Origin: Marinobacterium mangrovicola
GTDB taxonomy: Bacteria > Pseudomonadota > Gammaproteobacteria > Pseudomonadales > Balneatricaceae
Direction of reading: 5' to 3'
NCBI RefSeq assembly: GCF_004339595.1
Contig: NZ_SMFU01000008.1
Span: forward strand, 620,001-684,000
Length of the DNA stretch: 64,000 nucleotides
Part shown: positions 8,665 through 16,435 of the stretch, piece after piece
Position numbering within the stretch: the first letter of the stretch is position 1
Layout: each line of letters starts with the position of its first letter
The notes under the pieces: generated by a model
The model's database searches: none
The model's input: the letters and a program-made list of their open reading frames with translations, nothing else
Told to the model about the DNA's origin: nothing
Program-made: the position numbers and the translations under genes

Positions 8665-9457
8665 ATTTCAGGTGATCCAGGAACAGGTTGAACAGCTCTG
8701 ACTGGTTCGAGGTGTGCATCTTGGCGTGGATATTCTTGCGATGCACCTTCACCGTACCGACGCTGATGTTGAGCTGATCGGCGATCGCCTGGGAGGAGTT
8801 ACCCTTCACCACCAGCTCGGTGATCTGACGCTCACGCTGGGTCAGCACGCCGCTGCCGAAGCTCTTCAGCGCCTGCTTGGTGGCGTCGTCCGACTGTTCG
8901 TACTGCACATACTGGCCGGACTGGGTGCTCCAGAACTGGCGGTAAAGTGCGCTCACCACCGGGTAGATCTCCTGCAGTGCACGCAGTTCGCCGCGGGTGA
9001 TGGTGCCCAGGTCCGGCTGGCGGCCCAGGGAAATGGTGCAGGTGACCTCATCGCTCAGATCGATAATCAGCACGATCTCGTCGACGATATTGAAATACTG
9101 GTAGCAGTTCTCGAAAAACTCGCTCTGCTGGAAAGAGTCGGGAGCGATCTCGGCCACGCGGACTACGCCGCTAATGCCGTTTTGCACCGCGTTGAACAGC
9201 GGGTCCAGCAGGTAGTAGCCGTTGTTGATGTAGGAGATCAGCGTCTGGCTCTGCTCCGCGGGATCCAGCGGCTGCAGAATGATCGGCTTAAACGACTTCT
9301 TGTAGGTGACCGTCAGTGCCGTGTCGAAATGACAGAGGGTGGCAAGGTACTCGATCAGCAGGTCGGGGAAAGTGTTCGATTTTACATGGTCGATCAGAAC
9401 CGCCAGGTTCTTCTGCCAGCTGTTCTTGACGTTTATCGCCGGGAAATATTCAGCCAT
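8654..9457 (-). CDS. LuxR-type transcriptional regulator, candidate polyamine regulator
   Basis: A 267-residue regulator with a LuxR/FixJ HTH at about 200-260 (GVLTQRERQITELVVKGNSSQAIADQLNISVGTVKVHRKNIHAKM). The N-terminal 190 residues are a sensory domain without a receiver Asp pattern and without the typical autoinducer-binding signature, so this is an orphan LuxR-type protein. It lies between the TetR gene and the SpuC-like transaminase inside the polyamine locus. Five 20-bp dyads are spread over the locus, and LuxR-type HTH dimers bind dyads of that length; the assignment of this protein to those sites is inference. It could respond to a polyamine or a γ-glutamyl intermediate. Confidence 0.82.
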   Translation of the reverse strand: MAEYFPAINVKNSWQKNLAVLIDHVKSNTFPDLLIEYLATLCHFDTALTVTYKKSFKPIILQPLDPAEQSQTLISYINNGYYLLDPLFNAVQNGISGVVRVAEIAPDSFQQSEFFENCYQYFNIVDEIVLIIDLSDEVTCTISLGRQPDLGTITRGELRALQEIYPVVSALYRQFWSTQSGQYVQYEQSDDATKQALKSFGSGVLTQRERQITELVVKGNSSQAIADQLNISVGTVKVHRKNIHAKMHTSNQSELFNLFLDHLKSVT

Positions 9458-9562
9458 GAATGATCCGTTGCTATCCAGGGTTGCGCGATTGTATCAGCTT
9501 ACCGTGGAAAGTGGGCTCTGGCGATGTTTGCAGCCAGAGCCCGGTAACGGGAGTAGTCTTGG

Positions 9563-9775
9563 ACAGGGTGCTGAAAAGCGTTTTCGAGGCAGCTGAGGCA
9601 AGCGGTACGCCGCCCGGGTAAAAACAGGCGAAAAAGCGGAGTTTAGTAAACTAAATGAGCATATTACTCGCTCCGCTCGCCCCTGTGGGGCCGCACTGAA
9701 GTGCGTTCATGCAATGCCTGTGAGCCTGTTTTTAACGCCGCATTCAGCAACGCAGATAGCTTTTCAACATCCTGT
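9563..9775. repeat. Composite inverted-repeat intergenic element
   Basis: The 213-bp element starts with ACAGGGTGCTGAAAAGC (9563-9579) and ends with the imperfect complement of that sequence (9759-9775; 15 of 17 positions). Inside, TAAAAACAGGC (9619-9629) pairs with GCCTGTTTTTA (9724-9734), and the centre holds TTTAGT-AA-ACTAAA (9642-9655). The right end touches the stop codon of the transaminase. It fills most of the 317-bp gap between luxR and spuC. The nested arrangement looks like a mobile, MITE- or REP-like palindromic unit rather than a simple terminator. Confidence 0.65.
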
Positions 9776-11178
9776 TACATCCAGCCCAGTTCCTTAAGGC
9801 TGGCTTCGGTCTTGTCGAGGCAAACCAGGATCAGGTCGATCATCTCATCGATCTGCTCGCGGCTGATGATCAGCGGCGGTGACAGCACCATGCGGTTGCC
9901 GCAGGCACGCATCACCAGCCCGTTGCTGAAGCAGTGGTCGCGGCAGACGGTGCCGGCATCCTGATCCTTGCCGAAGAACGCCTTGGGCTCCTTGCTCTTG
10001 ACCAGCGCCATGCCGGCGACCAGACCGGTGCCTTCGATATGGCCGACCAGCGGATGTTGACCCACGCGTTCGCGCAGCTGCTGCTGGAAGTAGGGGCCGG
10101 TATCGGCACCCACTGTCTCGACGATGCCCTCATCGCGCAGAATGCGGATGTTTTCCAGCGCCACTGCAGCGGCCACCGGGTGACCGGAGTAGGTAAAGCC
10201 GTGGTTGAACTCGCCGCCATCCTCGATCAGCGCGTTGGCTACACGGTCGCCCACAGCGACGGCGGAGATCGGCTGGTAGCCGGAGGAGAGACCCTTGGCC
10301 ATGGACATCAGGTCTGGTTCGATGCCGAGGGTCTGGCTGCCGAACCACTGGCCGGTGCGGCCAAAGCCACAGATCACCTCATCGGCAACCAGCAGGATGT
10401 CGTATTTCTTGCAGATGCGCTGAATCTCTTTCCAGTAACCCGGCGGCGGCACGATCACGCCACCGGCGCCCTGGATAGGTTCGCCGACGAAGGCGGCCAC
10501 GTTGTCCGGGCCCACTTCCAGAATACGGTCTTCCAGCGCCTTGGCGCACTCCAGAGCGAACTCCTCTTCGCTCTGACCCTCTGCGGCTTCGCCGTACCAG
10601 TAGGGCTGACGGATATGCTCGATACCCGGCAGCATCGGTGTGCCCTGGGCGTGCATGCCGCCCATGCCGCCGAGGCTGACACCACCGAGGGTGCTGCCGT
10701 GGTAGGCATTTTCACGGGAGATCAGAATCTTGCGCCAGGGCTTGCCGGCCACTTCCCAGTAACGACGTACCATGCGGATCACGGTATCGATCGCTTCGGA
10801 ACCGGAGTTGGCGAAGAACACGTGGTTCAGGTCGCCAGGTGTCAGTGCAGCGATCTGCTCAGCCAGCTTGGCGGCCGGGTGGGTCGTGGTCTGGAAGAAG
10901 GTGTTGTAGTAGGGCAGCTGGTTCATCTGCTCGGCAGCGACTTCCGCCAGCTCCGGGCGACCATAGCCCAGGTTGACGCACCAGAGACCGGCCATGCCGT
11001 CGATCATGCGGTTGCCTTCGCTGTCCCAGATGTAGATCCCTTCCGCGCGTTCAATGACCCGGGCGTTTTTCGCGTTCAGCGCCTTGGTGTCGGTAAAGGG
11101 GTGCAGGTGATGCTGCGCGTCCCTTGCCTGGGTTTCGGTGCACTCGGGGCTGAGGATCGCTCGGGTGGTTGAATTCAT
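9775..11178 (-). CDS. spuC: Putrescine-pyruvate aminotransferase (SpuC-like, class III)
   Basis: A PLP-dependent class III aminotransferase of 467 residues, very like Pseudomonas SpuC over its length (HLHPFTDTKALN, YIWDSEGNRMIDGMAGLWCVNLGYGRPEL, NHVFFANSGSEAIDTVIRMVRRYW). The cofactor Asp/Glu region VADEVICGFGRTG and the Schiff-base lysine in SMAKGLSSGYQPIS are present. It would transfer the amino group of putrescine (or another diamine) to pyruvate, giving 4-aminobutyraldehyde and alanine, a route that bypasses γ-glutamylation and feeds the PuuC-type dehydrogenase. It is preceded by dyad copy 2 and seems monocistronic. β-Alanine or other ω-amines remain possible substrates. Confidence 0.88.
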   Translation of the reverse strand: MNSTTRAILSPECTETQARDAQHHLHPFTDTKALNAKNARVIERAEGIYIWDSEGNRMIDGMAGLWCVNLGYGRPELAEVAAEQMNQLPYYNTFFQTTTHPAAKLAEQIAALTPGDLNHVFFANSGSEAIDTVIRMVRRYWEVAGKPWRKILISRENAYHGSTLGGVSLGGMGGMHAQGTPMLPGIEHIRQPYWYGEAAEGQSEEEFALECAKALEDRILEVGPDNVAAFVGEPIQGAGGVIVPPPGYWKEIQRICKKYDILLVADEVICGFGRTGQWFGSQTLGIEPDLMSMAKGLSSGYQPISAVAVGDRVANALIEDGGEFNHGFTYSGHPVAAAVALENIRILRDEGIVETVGADTGPYFQQQLRERVGQHPLVGHIEGTGLVAGMALVKSKEPKAFFGKDQDAGTVCRDHCFSNGLVMRACGNRMVLSPPLIISREQIDEMIDLILVCLDKTEASLKELGWM

Positions 11179-11287
11179 TCAATCTCTCCAGTATCAAATG
11201 TTCGCTATATCGGTTAGGGAAGGCCATTGGCCTGTTCATCGCTTCCCTGACATCTACCCACGATACTGAGAGCGCAGGCGTGGGGCA

Positions 11288-11307
11288 TATACCTACCGGG
11301 GGATATT
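11288..11307. promoter_or_regulatory. Polyamine-regulon dyad, copy 2 (upstream of spuC)
   Basis: TATACCTACCGGGGGATATT. The 24 bases from 11287 are shared unchanged with copy 4 at 14502, although the surrounding sequence differs. It lies 110-129 bases upstream of the spuC start; on the minus strand a -10-like AGTATC (11262-11267) follows at the same spacing seen at copy 1. Confidence 0.65.
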
Positions 11308-11387
11308 TTGGCGTTGAACCTCGCCATTTGGGGAGGGCTGCAAGAATAGCTGCAGTGTCTGGCTGGCAGTCAGCCATAAAAAATACG

Positions 11388-11422
11388 AAAAAAGGCCCCA
11401 TTGTGACCAATGGAGCCCTTTT
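11388..11422 (-). terminator. Rho-independent terminator of PotF paralogue 2
   Basis: On the minus strand GGGCTCCATTGG and CCAATGGGGCC pair (with one mismatch region) around TCACA, followed by TTTTTT. It ends the gene at 11447-12544. Confidence 0.85.
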
Positions 11423-11446
11423 GAAAGACGGCTGGTTAGCGCCGGA

Positions 11447-12544
11447 TTATTGGCCGGCCGTGATGCGGGTCCAGCTACGGTTCATGGCGCGCAGCACCTT
11501 GTGATTCAGGTCCACATAGGTGTACAGATTTTCCTTGGTCTCCTCGGTGGGATAGATGCCGGGGTTGTTGCGAAGCTCTTCCTCTACCATCGGTGTGGCG
11601 GCATCGTTAGGGTTTGCATAGGCGACGTAGTTGGTGATGTTGGCAATCACATCGCCCCGCAGGATGTAGTTCATGAACTCGTACGCTTCTTCCTTGTTTT
11701 TAGCGTCTTTCGGCATACCCATCATGTCGAAGAAGGTGAGGGCTCCCTCTTCGGGAATGGCGTACTCGATATTGATGCCGGCTCCGGCCTCGTTGGCACG
11801 GGATTGCGCCTGGATAATATCGCCAGACCAGCCCACCGCGACGCAGGTGTTACCGTTGGCCAGGTCAGAGATATATTTGGATGAGTGAAAGTACTGCACG
11901 TAGGGACGCACGGCACTGAGGGCCGCTTCGGCTTTGTCGATGCCCGCGGTATCTGTCGGGTAGGGATTCTCGCCGAGATAGTTAAGCACGGCGGGATAGA
12001 TTTCGACCACTGAGTCGAGCATCGATACGCCACACTCCTGAAGCTTCTCCATATTTTCCGGTTCAAATACGGCGGACCAGGAGGTTATTTCGTCTACTCC
12101 AAGTACTTCTTTGATTTTATCGACGTTGTAGCCGATCCCGGTGGTACCCCAGAGGTAAGGGAAAGCGTGCTTATTACCCGGGTCCACGCCGTCCAGGGAT
12201 TTGAGCAGCGTAGGGTTCAGGTTTTTCCAGTTCGGCAGTTTGTCCTTGTCGAGTTCTTCGAATATGCCGGCTTTAATCTCTTTAGTGATAAATATGTTGG
12301 AGGGGACGACGATGTCATAGCCGGAGTTACCCGAGAGCAGCTTGGCCTCCAGCAGTTTGTTGCTGTCGAAGACATCGTAAACCACGTTGATACCGGTCTC
12401 TTTCTCGAACTCCTCGATCGTATCTTGGGCGATATAGTCGGACCAGTTGTAGATGTGGAGCGTACGCTCTTCGGCCATGGCCGTTGATGAAACGGTAAGT
12501 GCGACACTTGTCGCGAGCAGGGTGCGCTTGAAAGCGGATATCAT
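11447..12544 (-). CDS. PotF/SpuD-type periplasmic polyamine-binding protein, paralogue 2
   Basis: A 365-residue periplasmic binding protein with the signal peptide MISAFKRTLLATSVALTVSSTAMA. The start at 12544 was chosen because AGGAG lies nine bases before it and the signal peptide begins there; the frame stays open for another 110 codons upstream without protein-like character. It keeps the PotF ligand motifs HIYNWSDY, YDVFDSN, GWSGD and FFD, so a diamine such as putrescine is a likely ligand. It is very similar to paralogue 3 at 19360-20463, which is linked to the ABC genes. This copy stands alone behind an unusually long leader and dyad copy 3, and may broaden the specificity of the PotGHI importer. 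Confidence 0.88.
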   Translation of the reverse strand: MISAFKRTLLATSVALTVSSTAMAEERTLHIYNWSDYIAQDTIEEFEKETGINVVYDVFDSNKLLEAKLLSGNSGYDIVVPSNIFITKEIKAGIFEELDKDKLPNWKNLNPTLLKSLDGVDPGNKHAFPYLWGTTGIGYNVDKIKEVLGVDEITSWSAVFEPENMEKLQECGVSMLDSVVEIYPAVLNYLGENPYPTDTAGIDKAEAALSAVRPYVQYFHSSKYISDLANGNTCVAVGWSGDIIQAQSRANEAGAGINIEYAIPEEGALTFFDMMGMPKDAKNKEEAYEFMNYILRGDVIANITNYVAYANPNDAATPMVEEELRNNPGIYPTEETKENLYTYVDLNHKVLRAMNRSWTRITAGQ

Positions 12545-13155
12545 CGTATCTCTCCTAGGTGACTGCATAAAGCCGGGTACAAACCCTGGCCATCCATTTT
12601 GGGTGGGGAGGGGGGGCGCTCCGATTGAGCAGGTCAAAGCCCGCAACTGGGCTCCATCTGGACCGCTGAGGTTTCTTATGAGACTGGCGTCAGAAGTGGC
12701 GACCCTAGCTAAAAGGTCAGAGTTGGCTCTGCGAGCGGGCTGTCGAAACGCCGGCAGGGAATGGACGTTCCAGATGAAGATGAGCCCAGCCTGGTAACTG
12801 GCGGCGGGTGCTACCTGTCTGTCTTCTTCAGGCTTGTTGCTGATGGAATTAAAATCGGGTAGATCGCGTTCCATGCCACTTCATCCTTGAAATCATCCCT
12901 GTTATTGCCGGCAGCGGGTCTGTGCCGCTAAGCCTGGGTTGCCCCTGAGTACCTTTTGATCATCGGCCGGGGGGGAGTGAGCGGCAATACCTCCCAGGGG
13001 GTAGGCTCAACAAAGGTCCTCTGATCCGGGGCGACAGGTGTTCTAAGAACTAAGAGCAGGGAGCGAGGTTGCTTGAAGTCAGGGCTGTGCGCGGCAGAAC
13101 CCGAAAGGCCTTATCGGTTCTGCCGGGGATCTGCTGGTAGAAAGATCAGCCACTG
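12545..13155. other. 611-bp non-coding stretch, long leader of PotF paralogue 2
   Basis: No convincing gene lies here. It contains the ribosome binding site of PotF paralogue 2 at its left end and dyad copy 3 at 12986-13005, giving a possible transcript leader of over 400 bases. Several GC-rich segments could fold, for example around 12600-12720, but I could not match them to a known riboswitch. The stretch 13006-13155 shows nothing I can name. Confidence 0.5.
12986..13005. promoter_or_regulatory. Polyamine-regulon dyad, copy 3
   Basis: AATACCTCCCAGGGGGTAGG, one of the best matches to the consensus in the left arm. It lies 442-461 bases upstream of the start of PotF paralogue 2, the only gene it could serve on the minus strand. 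Confidence 0.6.
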
Positions 13156-14325
13156 TCAGCGTCTTGATGCCAGGGCAGCGGCGAGTTTGTCGCAGAGTTC
13201 CAGGTTTTGAGCGTTCAGCTGGTCATCTTCCGGCAGGGGTTGAGAGGAGAGCTTGGCGATGGTGACCTGCCGCTTGCTATCGACGAATAGCCACTGACCA
13301 TGAATACCTATCGCAATCATGGCGCCGGGTATTTGATCAGGCATATACCACTGAGAACGGTAGTGGCCGCTACCGAACAGACTGTAGAGATCGCTTTGCT
13401 GCCAGGTCTCGCGGTTGCCTGACTGGAGGATATCTTCGATCCAGAGAGCAGGCACAACCTCTTTGCCCTGAGCTGCTCCTTTGTGTCTGACCATCTCGCC
13501 GAAACGTGCCAGGTCGAGAGCGGTCGCGCACAGGCCACCGGCCGTGCGTGAACAGCCCTCAGCGTCTATCGTGATCCAGGCATCCTGCTGGGCGCCGAGT
13601 TTTCCCCACAGGCGGGTGGATAACAGCTCTGGAATTTTTTCCCCGCTGGCACGCTCAAGCACCCAGCCAAGAACATCGGCGGTGGGCGATGCATAATGCA
13701 GAACAGAGCCAGGGGCGGCAGGGCCGGCTTTTAGCAGCGGCAGGAAGCTGTAGAGGCCACCTTTGAACGGGAAGCAGGTGGGAGGATTCCACTCCATGGC
13801 GACCCGGTACTGCGCCAGAAGGCCATCGGGGGTGAGATAATCTTCATCAAAATCTACAGACACCGCCATATCGAGTACCTGGCGTACGCTGGCCTCGCCC
13901 CAGGCCGAGTGCAAAAGCTCCGGCACATAGCTGGCCACGTTACGGGACGGATCGAGTAATCCTTCGTCCACCAGTATGCCGGCCAGTAAACCGGTGACTG
14001 ACTTGGTGACAGAGAACAGCAGATGTCGCGTATCCCGATGGTTGTAGCCAAAATAAAGCTCATTACAAAGCTGGCCATCATCCAATATGACCAGGGCGTC
14101 GGTATGGCTATCGGCGATCGCTTCGGCAGCACTTTTGCCCGAATCGAGCCTGATCGCTTCCAGATCCAGAGGAGTGGTTGGGTCAAAACTGGTCACAGGG
14201 CCTGCACGATGAATCGTTCCCCCGGGAACCAGTGCCTCGACATTAACGAAGCTCCAGGTGTTGAACGGGTGTGTTCGCCAGTTGGATAACTGAGTGTGTT
14301 CGGCAAGTCCTTCTGTGCTGTCCAT
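13156..14325 (-). CDS. NylB/class C β-lactamase-like serine hydrolase, paralogue 2
   Basis: A 389-residue paralogue of the hydrolase at 6591-7865, with the same order of motifs: S105-V-T-K108, a Tyr in HYASPTADVLGWV, and GIHGQWLFVDS near the C-terminus. No signal peptide is seen. It lies between PotF paralogue 2 and the glutamine amidotransferase, with dyad copy 4 in its upstream gap. The co-location of two such enzymes with polyamine genes suggests that they cleave an amide made or imported in this pathway, for example γ-glutamyl-GABA or an acylated polyamine. This is inference; esterase activity is also common in the family. Confidence 0.8.
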   Translation of the reverse strand: MDSTEGLAEHTQLSNWRTHPFNTWSFVNVEALVPGGTIHRAGPVTSFDPTTPLDLEAIRLDSGKSAAEAIADSHTDALVILDDGQLCNELYFGYNHRDTRHLLFSVTKSVTGLLAGILVDEGLLDPSRNVASYVPELLHSAWGEASVRQVLDMAVSVDFDEDYLTPDGLLAQYRVAMEWNPPTCFPFKGGLYSFLPLLKAGPAAPGSVLHYASPTADVLGWVLERASGEKIPELLSTRLWGKLGAQQDAWITIDAEGCSRTAGGLCATALDLARFGEMVRHKGAAQGKEVVPALWIEDILQSGNRETWQQSDLYSLFGSGHYRSQWYMPDQIPGAMIAIGIHGQWLFVDSKRQVTIAKLSSQPLPEDDQLNAQNLELCDKLAAALASRR

Positions 14326-14686
14326 GACTGTCCTTCGATGAAATCTGTGTTGGGCTAAAGCTTCGATCTAACGGATCGGTGAGAAGATGCGGCTCTGGAT
14401 TCAGTGCTGAAGTTAATCGACTAGCGCGCATTCGCGGTTGGTACCGGATTCAGCGACAGGCTTTTCTCAGCATCAGGTTACTGATAACGCTGGCCAGAGA
14501 CATATACCTACCGGGGGATATTTTGAACCTGGGCAGGGTCTCCTACACTGAAAGCCGCATTCAAAGATTGAGAACAGAACGCTTTGGCACAGACTGTTTG
14601 CATAGATACTGTGTATAGAGAGTTAATAGAGAGCGAATACGGGCAGTTTGCCCAGGCAGTACCCATAGTTTGATACAGGAAAAGAG
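14326..14686. other. Divergent promoter gap with dyad copy 4
   Basis: This 361-bp gap separates the hydrolase (minus) from the amidotransferase (plus). Besides the dyad it holds a plausible σ70 promoter for the rightward gene: TTGAAC (14523-14528), a 15-bp spacer and TACACT (14544-14549). Nothing else was recognised. Confidence 0.5.
14503..14522. promoter_or_regulatory. Polyamine-regulon dyad, copy 4 (hydrolase/amidotransferase gap)
   Basis: TATACCTACCGGGGGATATT, identical to copy 2 including flanking bases. It borders the -35-like TTGAAC of the rightward amidotransferase gene and can also serve the leftward hydrolase gene. Confidence 0.65.
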
Positions 14687-15406
14687 ATGAAGACTGGAAT
14701 TCTGGCCACCGGCATCACGCCGCCGGAACTACTGGGGCAACATGGTTCCTACGCGGATATGTTTGAAGCCCTGCTCGGTAAAGAAGACCCGGAGATGAGC
14801 TTTGAGGTCTTCGATGTGCGGGATGATCACTTCCCCGAGTCCATCGAAGGCTTTGACGCCTGGGTGATTACCGGCTCCCGCTGTGGTGTTTATGATGACC
14901 TGCCCTGGATGCAGCGTCTCAAGGGGTTGATCAAAGAGATCTACGCTGCGGGACAGCCGATGGTAGGGATTTGCTTCGGTCACCAGATCGTGGCCAGCGC
15001 CTTTGGCGCCAAGGTGCAAAAATATGACGGCGGCTGGGGTGTGGGTCTCAATACCTACCGTGTCGAAGGTGAGCACGGATTCGTCGACAGCGGTGAGCCG
15101 GACAGCTTTACCATCAACGCCATGCACCAGGATCAGGTACTGGAACTGCCAGAGAATGCGAGCCTGTTCGCCAGCTCCGACTTCTGCCAGTACGCGGGGT
15201 TGGTCTATGACGACCGTATCCTGACACTGCAGGCGCACCCGGAATTCAATAACCCGTTCGAGCGTGAACTGGTCGCTTCCCGTCGCGGACCGACCGTGCC
15301 GGAAGCGGTGGCCGATAAAGCCCTGGCCGGGCTGGAAACGGGGCAGCAGCCGGAATCCGAGCGTGTTGCCCGCTGGATGGTGCGCTTTCTGAAAGGGCGG
15401 AAATAA
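14687..15406 (+). CDS. Class I glutamine amidotransferase, candidate γ-glutamyl hydrolase of the polyamine pathway
   Basis: A stand-alone class I (triad) glutamine amidotransferase of 239 residues. The nucleophile Cys96 is in GICFGHQ and the catalytic pair His184/Glu186 in LQAHPEF; both are intact. It resembles the YfeJ/GuaA-type domain rather than the PuuD (peptidase C26) type. No PuuD homologue is seen in the window, so this enzyme may release GABA from γ-glutamyl-GABA, completing the pathway. It could equally act on another γ-glutamyl compound. It has its own promoter next to dyad copy 4 and ends in a shared terminator with the converging yrbL. Confidence 0.8.
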   Translation: MKTGILATGITPPELLGQHGSYADMFEALLGKEDPEMSFEVFDVRDDHFPESIEGFDAWVITGSRCGVYDDLPWMQRLKGLIKEIYAAGQPMVGICFGHQIVASAFGAKVQKYDGGWGVGLNTYRVEGEHGFVDSGEPDSFTINAMHQDQVLELPENASLFASSDFCQYAGLVYDDRILTLQAHPEFNNPFERELVASRRGPTVPEAVADKALAGLETGQQPESERVARWMVRFLKGRK

Positions 15407-15440
15407 CAGCGAGGCTGGGCGGCTGCTCAGCCTTCTGCAC

Positions 15441-15482
15441 AAAAATGGGGTAGTTGAGCTCAGGCTCACTGCCCCATTTTTC
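15441..15482. terminator. Bidirectional rho-independent terminator
   Basis: AAAAATGGGGTAGT and ACTGCCCCATTTTT pair over 13 of 14 positions between two converging genes; both strands end in a T-run. Confidence 0.92.
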
Positions 15483-15510
15483 GTTTGGGATGGACAGGCC
15501 GCGCGACGTA

Positions 15511-16167
15511 TCAGGAGGGCTGAGCCAGTTCCTCATCACTCGTGTCGTGGCGAGTGTCCGGGGCGATGAAAAAGTCGAAGCGCTCGCCAAGGATCCGTTC
15601 AAACTTGGCCAGGTGGCGCTGGATCTTCGTTTTCGCCAGGTAACGGCTCAGGTATGCACCAGGGATTAAATTGGCCATGCCCAGGCTATCCACAATAACC
15701 AGTTCGTACTGACCCTGGCCCTTTATCTGGAACAGGATGTTGTAGGGCTTTAGCGCCATGGTAATCAGGTTGCCCAGGGAGGCCTTTAGCTTGAACTGCT
15801 GGTAAGCGCTGCGTATCCGGTCACCGTATTTCTCTACGGCAGCTTCATTGCGCAGGTAATAGGACAGCGGTTTGGAGACCTTGCCGTCAGCATCCAACAC
15901 CAGGCCGAACATATGGCCTGTACCTTCACTGGTTTCAACGCTGCCGTGGTAGCGCGGCAAGATCGTATCCAGATTCGCGGTGTCTGTTCGTCCTTCCAGA
16001 AACCGGTAGAAACGTAGTTCGCGATTGATCTCTTTCAGACTGCGTGCGCTGTTATCCAGGCTTACCTTGATGCAGAGCGCCGGATTTTCGGGGTGCTGAT
16101 AGCAGAAACGATGAAGTCCCTTACCGATGAGAAGCGACTCATCGAGTTGAATAGTGTCACTGGCCAT
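15511..16167 (-). CDS. yrbL: YrbL-family protein
   Basis: A 218-residue homologue of E. coli YrbL, recognisable from LLIGKGLHRFCYQHPENPALCIKV, REIxxELRFYRFLEGR-like positions, LPRYHGSVETSEGTGHMFG and ALKPYNILFQ. The family has a protein-kinase-like fold; in enterobacteria it is a PhoP target of unknown reaction. A glycine-rich start, a Lys in CIKVS and the KPYNIL segment fit a degenerate kinase core. It converges on the amidotransferase gene and has no obvious operon partner. Its function here is unknown and a polyamine role is not implied by the sequence. Confidence 0.85.
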   Translation of the reverse strand: MASDTIQLDESLLIGKGLHRFCYQHPENPALCIKVSLDNSARSLKEINRELRFYRFLEGRTDTANLDTILPRYHGSVETSEGTGHMFGLVLDADGKVSKPLSYYLRNEAAVEKYGDRIRSAYQQFKLKASLGNLITMALKPYNILFQIKGQGQYELVIVDSLGMANLIPGAYLSRYLAKTKIQRHLAKFERILGERFDFFIAPDTRHDTSDEELAQPS

Positions 16168-16375
16168 GGTTCTTCCTTGAGATGGCAGTAGTAATAGAGG
16201 AAGCGCGAAATTTTAATAACGGCGTCACGAGTACGCAACAAAAGTGTGGGTATGCGAGGCTGGAGTCTGGAAAGCAGCTAGAAATAAGCTGGAGAGAAAC
16301 TGGAGAGAAACGAGGTAGCGTTGGGAAAGAGTAACTGACCTGGCGTTTCAGCAGGTGCGGCGCAGGGACGTCATA

Positions 16376-16406
16376 ATAAAAAGAGGCGGGCTCAGGGCCC
16401 GCCTCG
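16376..16406 (-). terminator. Terminator of the potFGHI operon
   Basis: On the minus strand GAGGCGGGC and GCCCGCCTC pair perfectly around a short loop and are followed by a T-run (TTTTTATTATG). It lies 30 bases after the potI stop. Confidence 0.93.
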
Positions 16407-16435
16407 TGTCGCCGTCGGAGATGACTGTCTGTTAT

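Noticed and set aside
9934-11172. Long open frame of 412 codons on the plus strand opposite spuC
   Set aside because: Antisense shadow of a clear aminotransferase; the translation has low-complexity His/Asp/Gly content.
12600-12720. Partial resemblance of the minus strand to a ykkC/guanidine-I riboswitch (CTAGGG, then GGTCC)
   Set aside because: The conserved ACGG and GGACAAAAGCCCGGG-like parts are missing and I could not form the P1 stem; the similarity is limited to short words.
12545-12874. In-frame 110-codon N-terminal extension of PotF paralogue 2
   Set aside because: It precedes a good ribosome binding site and a textbook signal peptide, and its composition is not protein-like.
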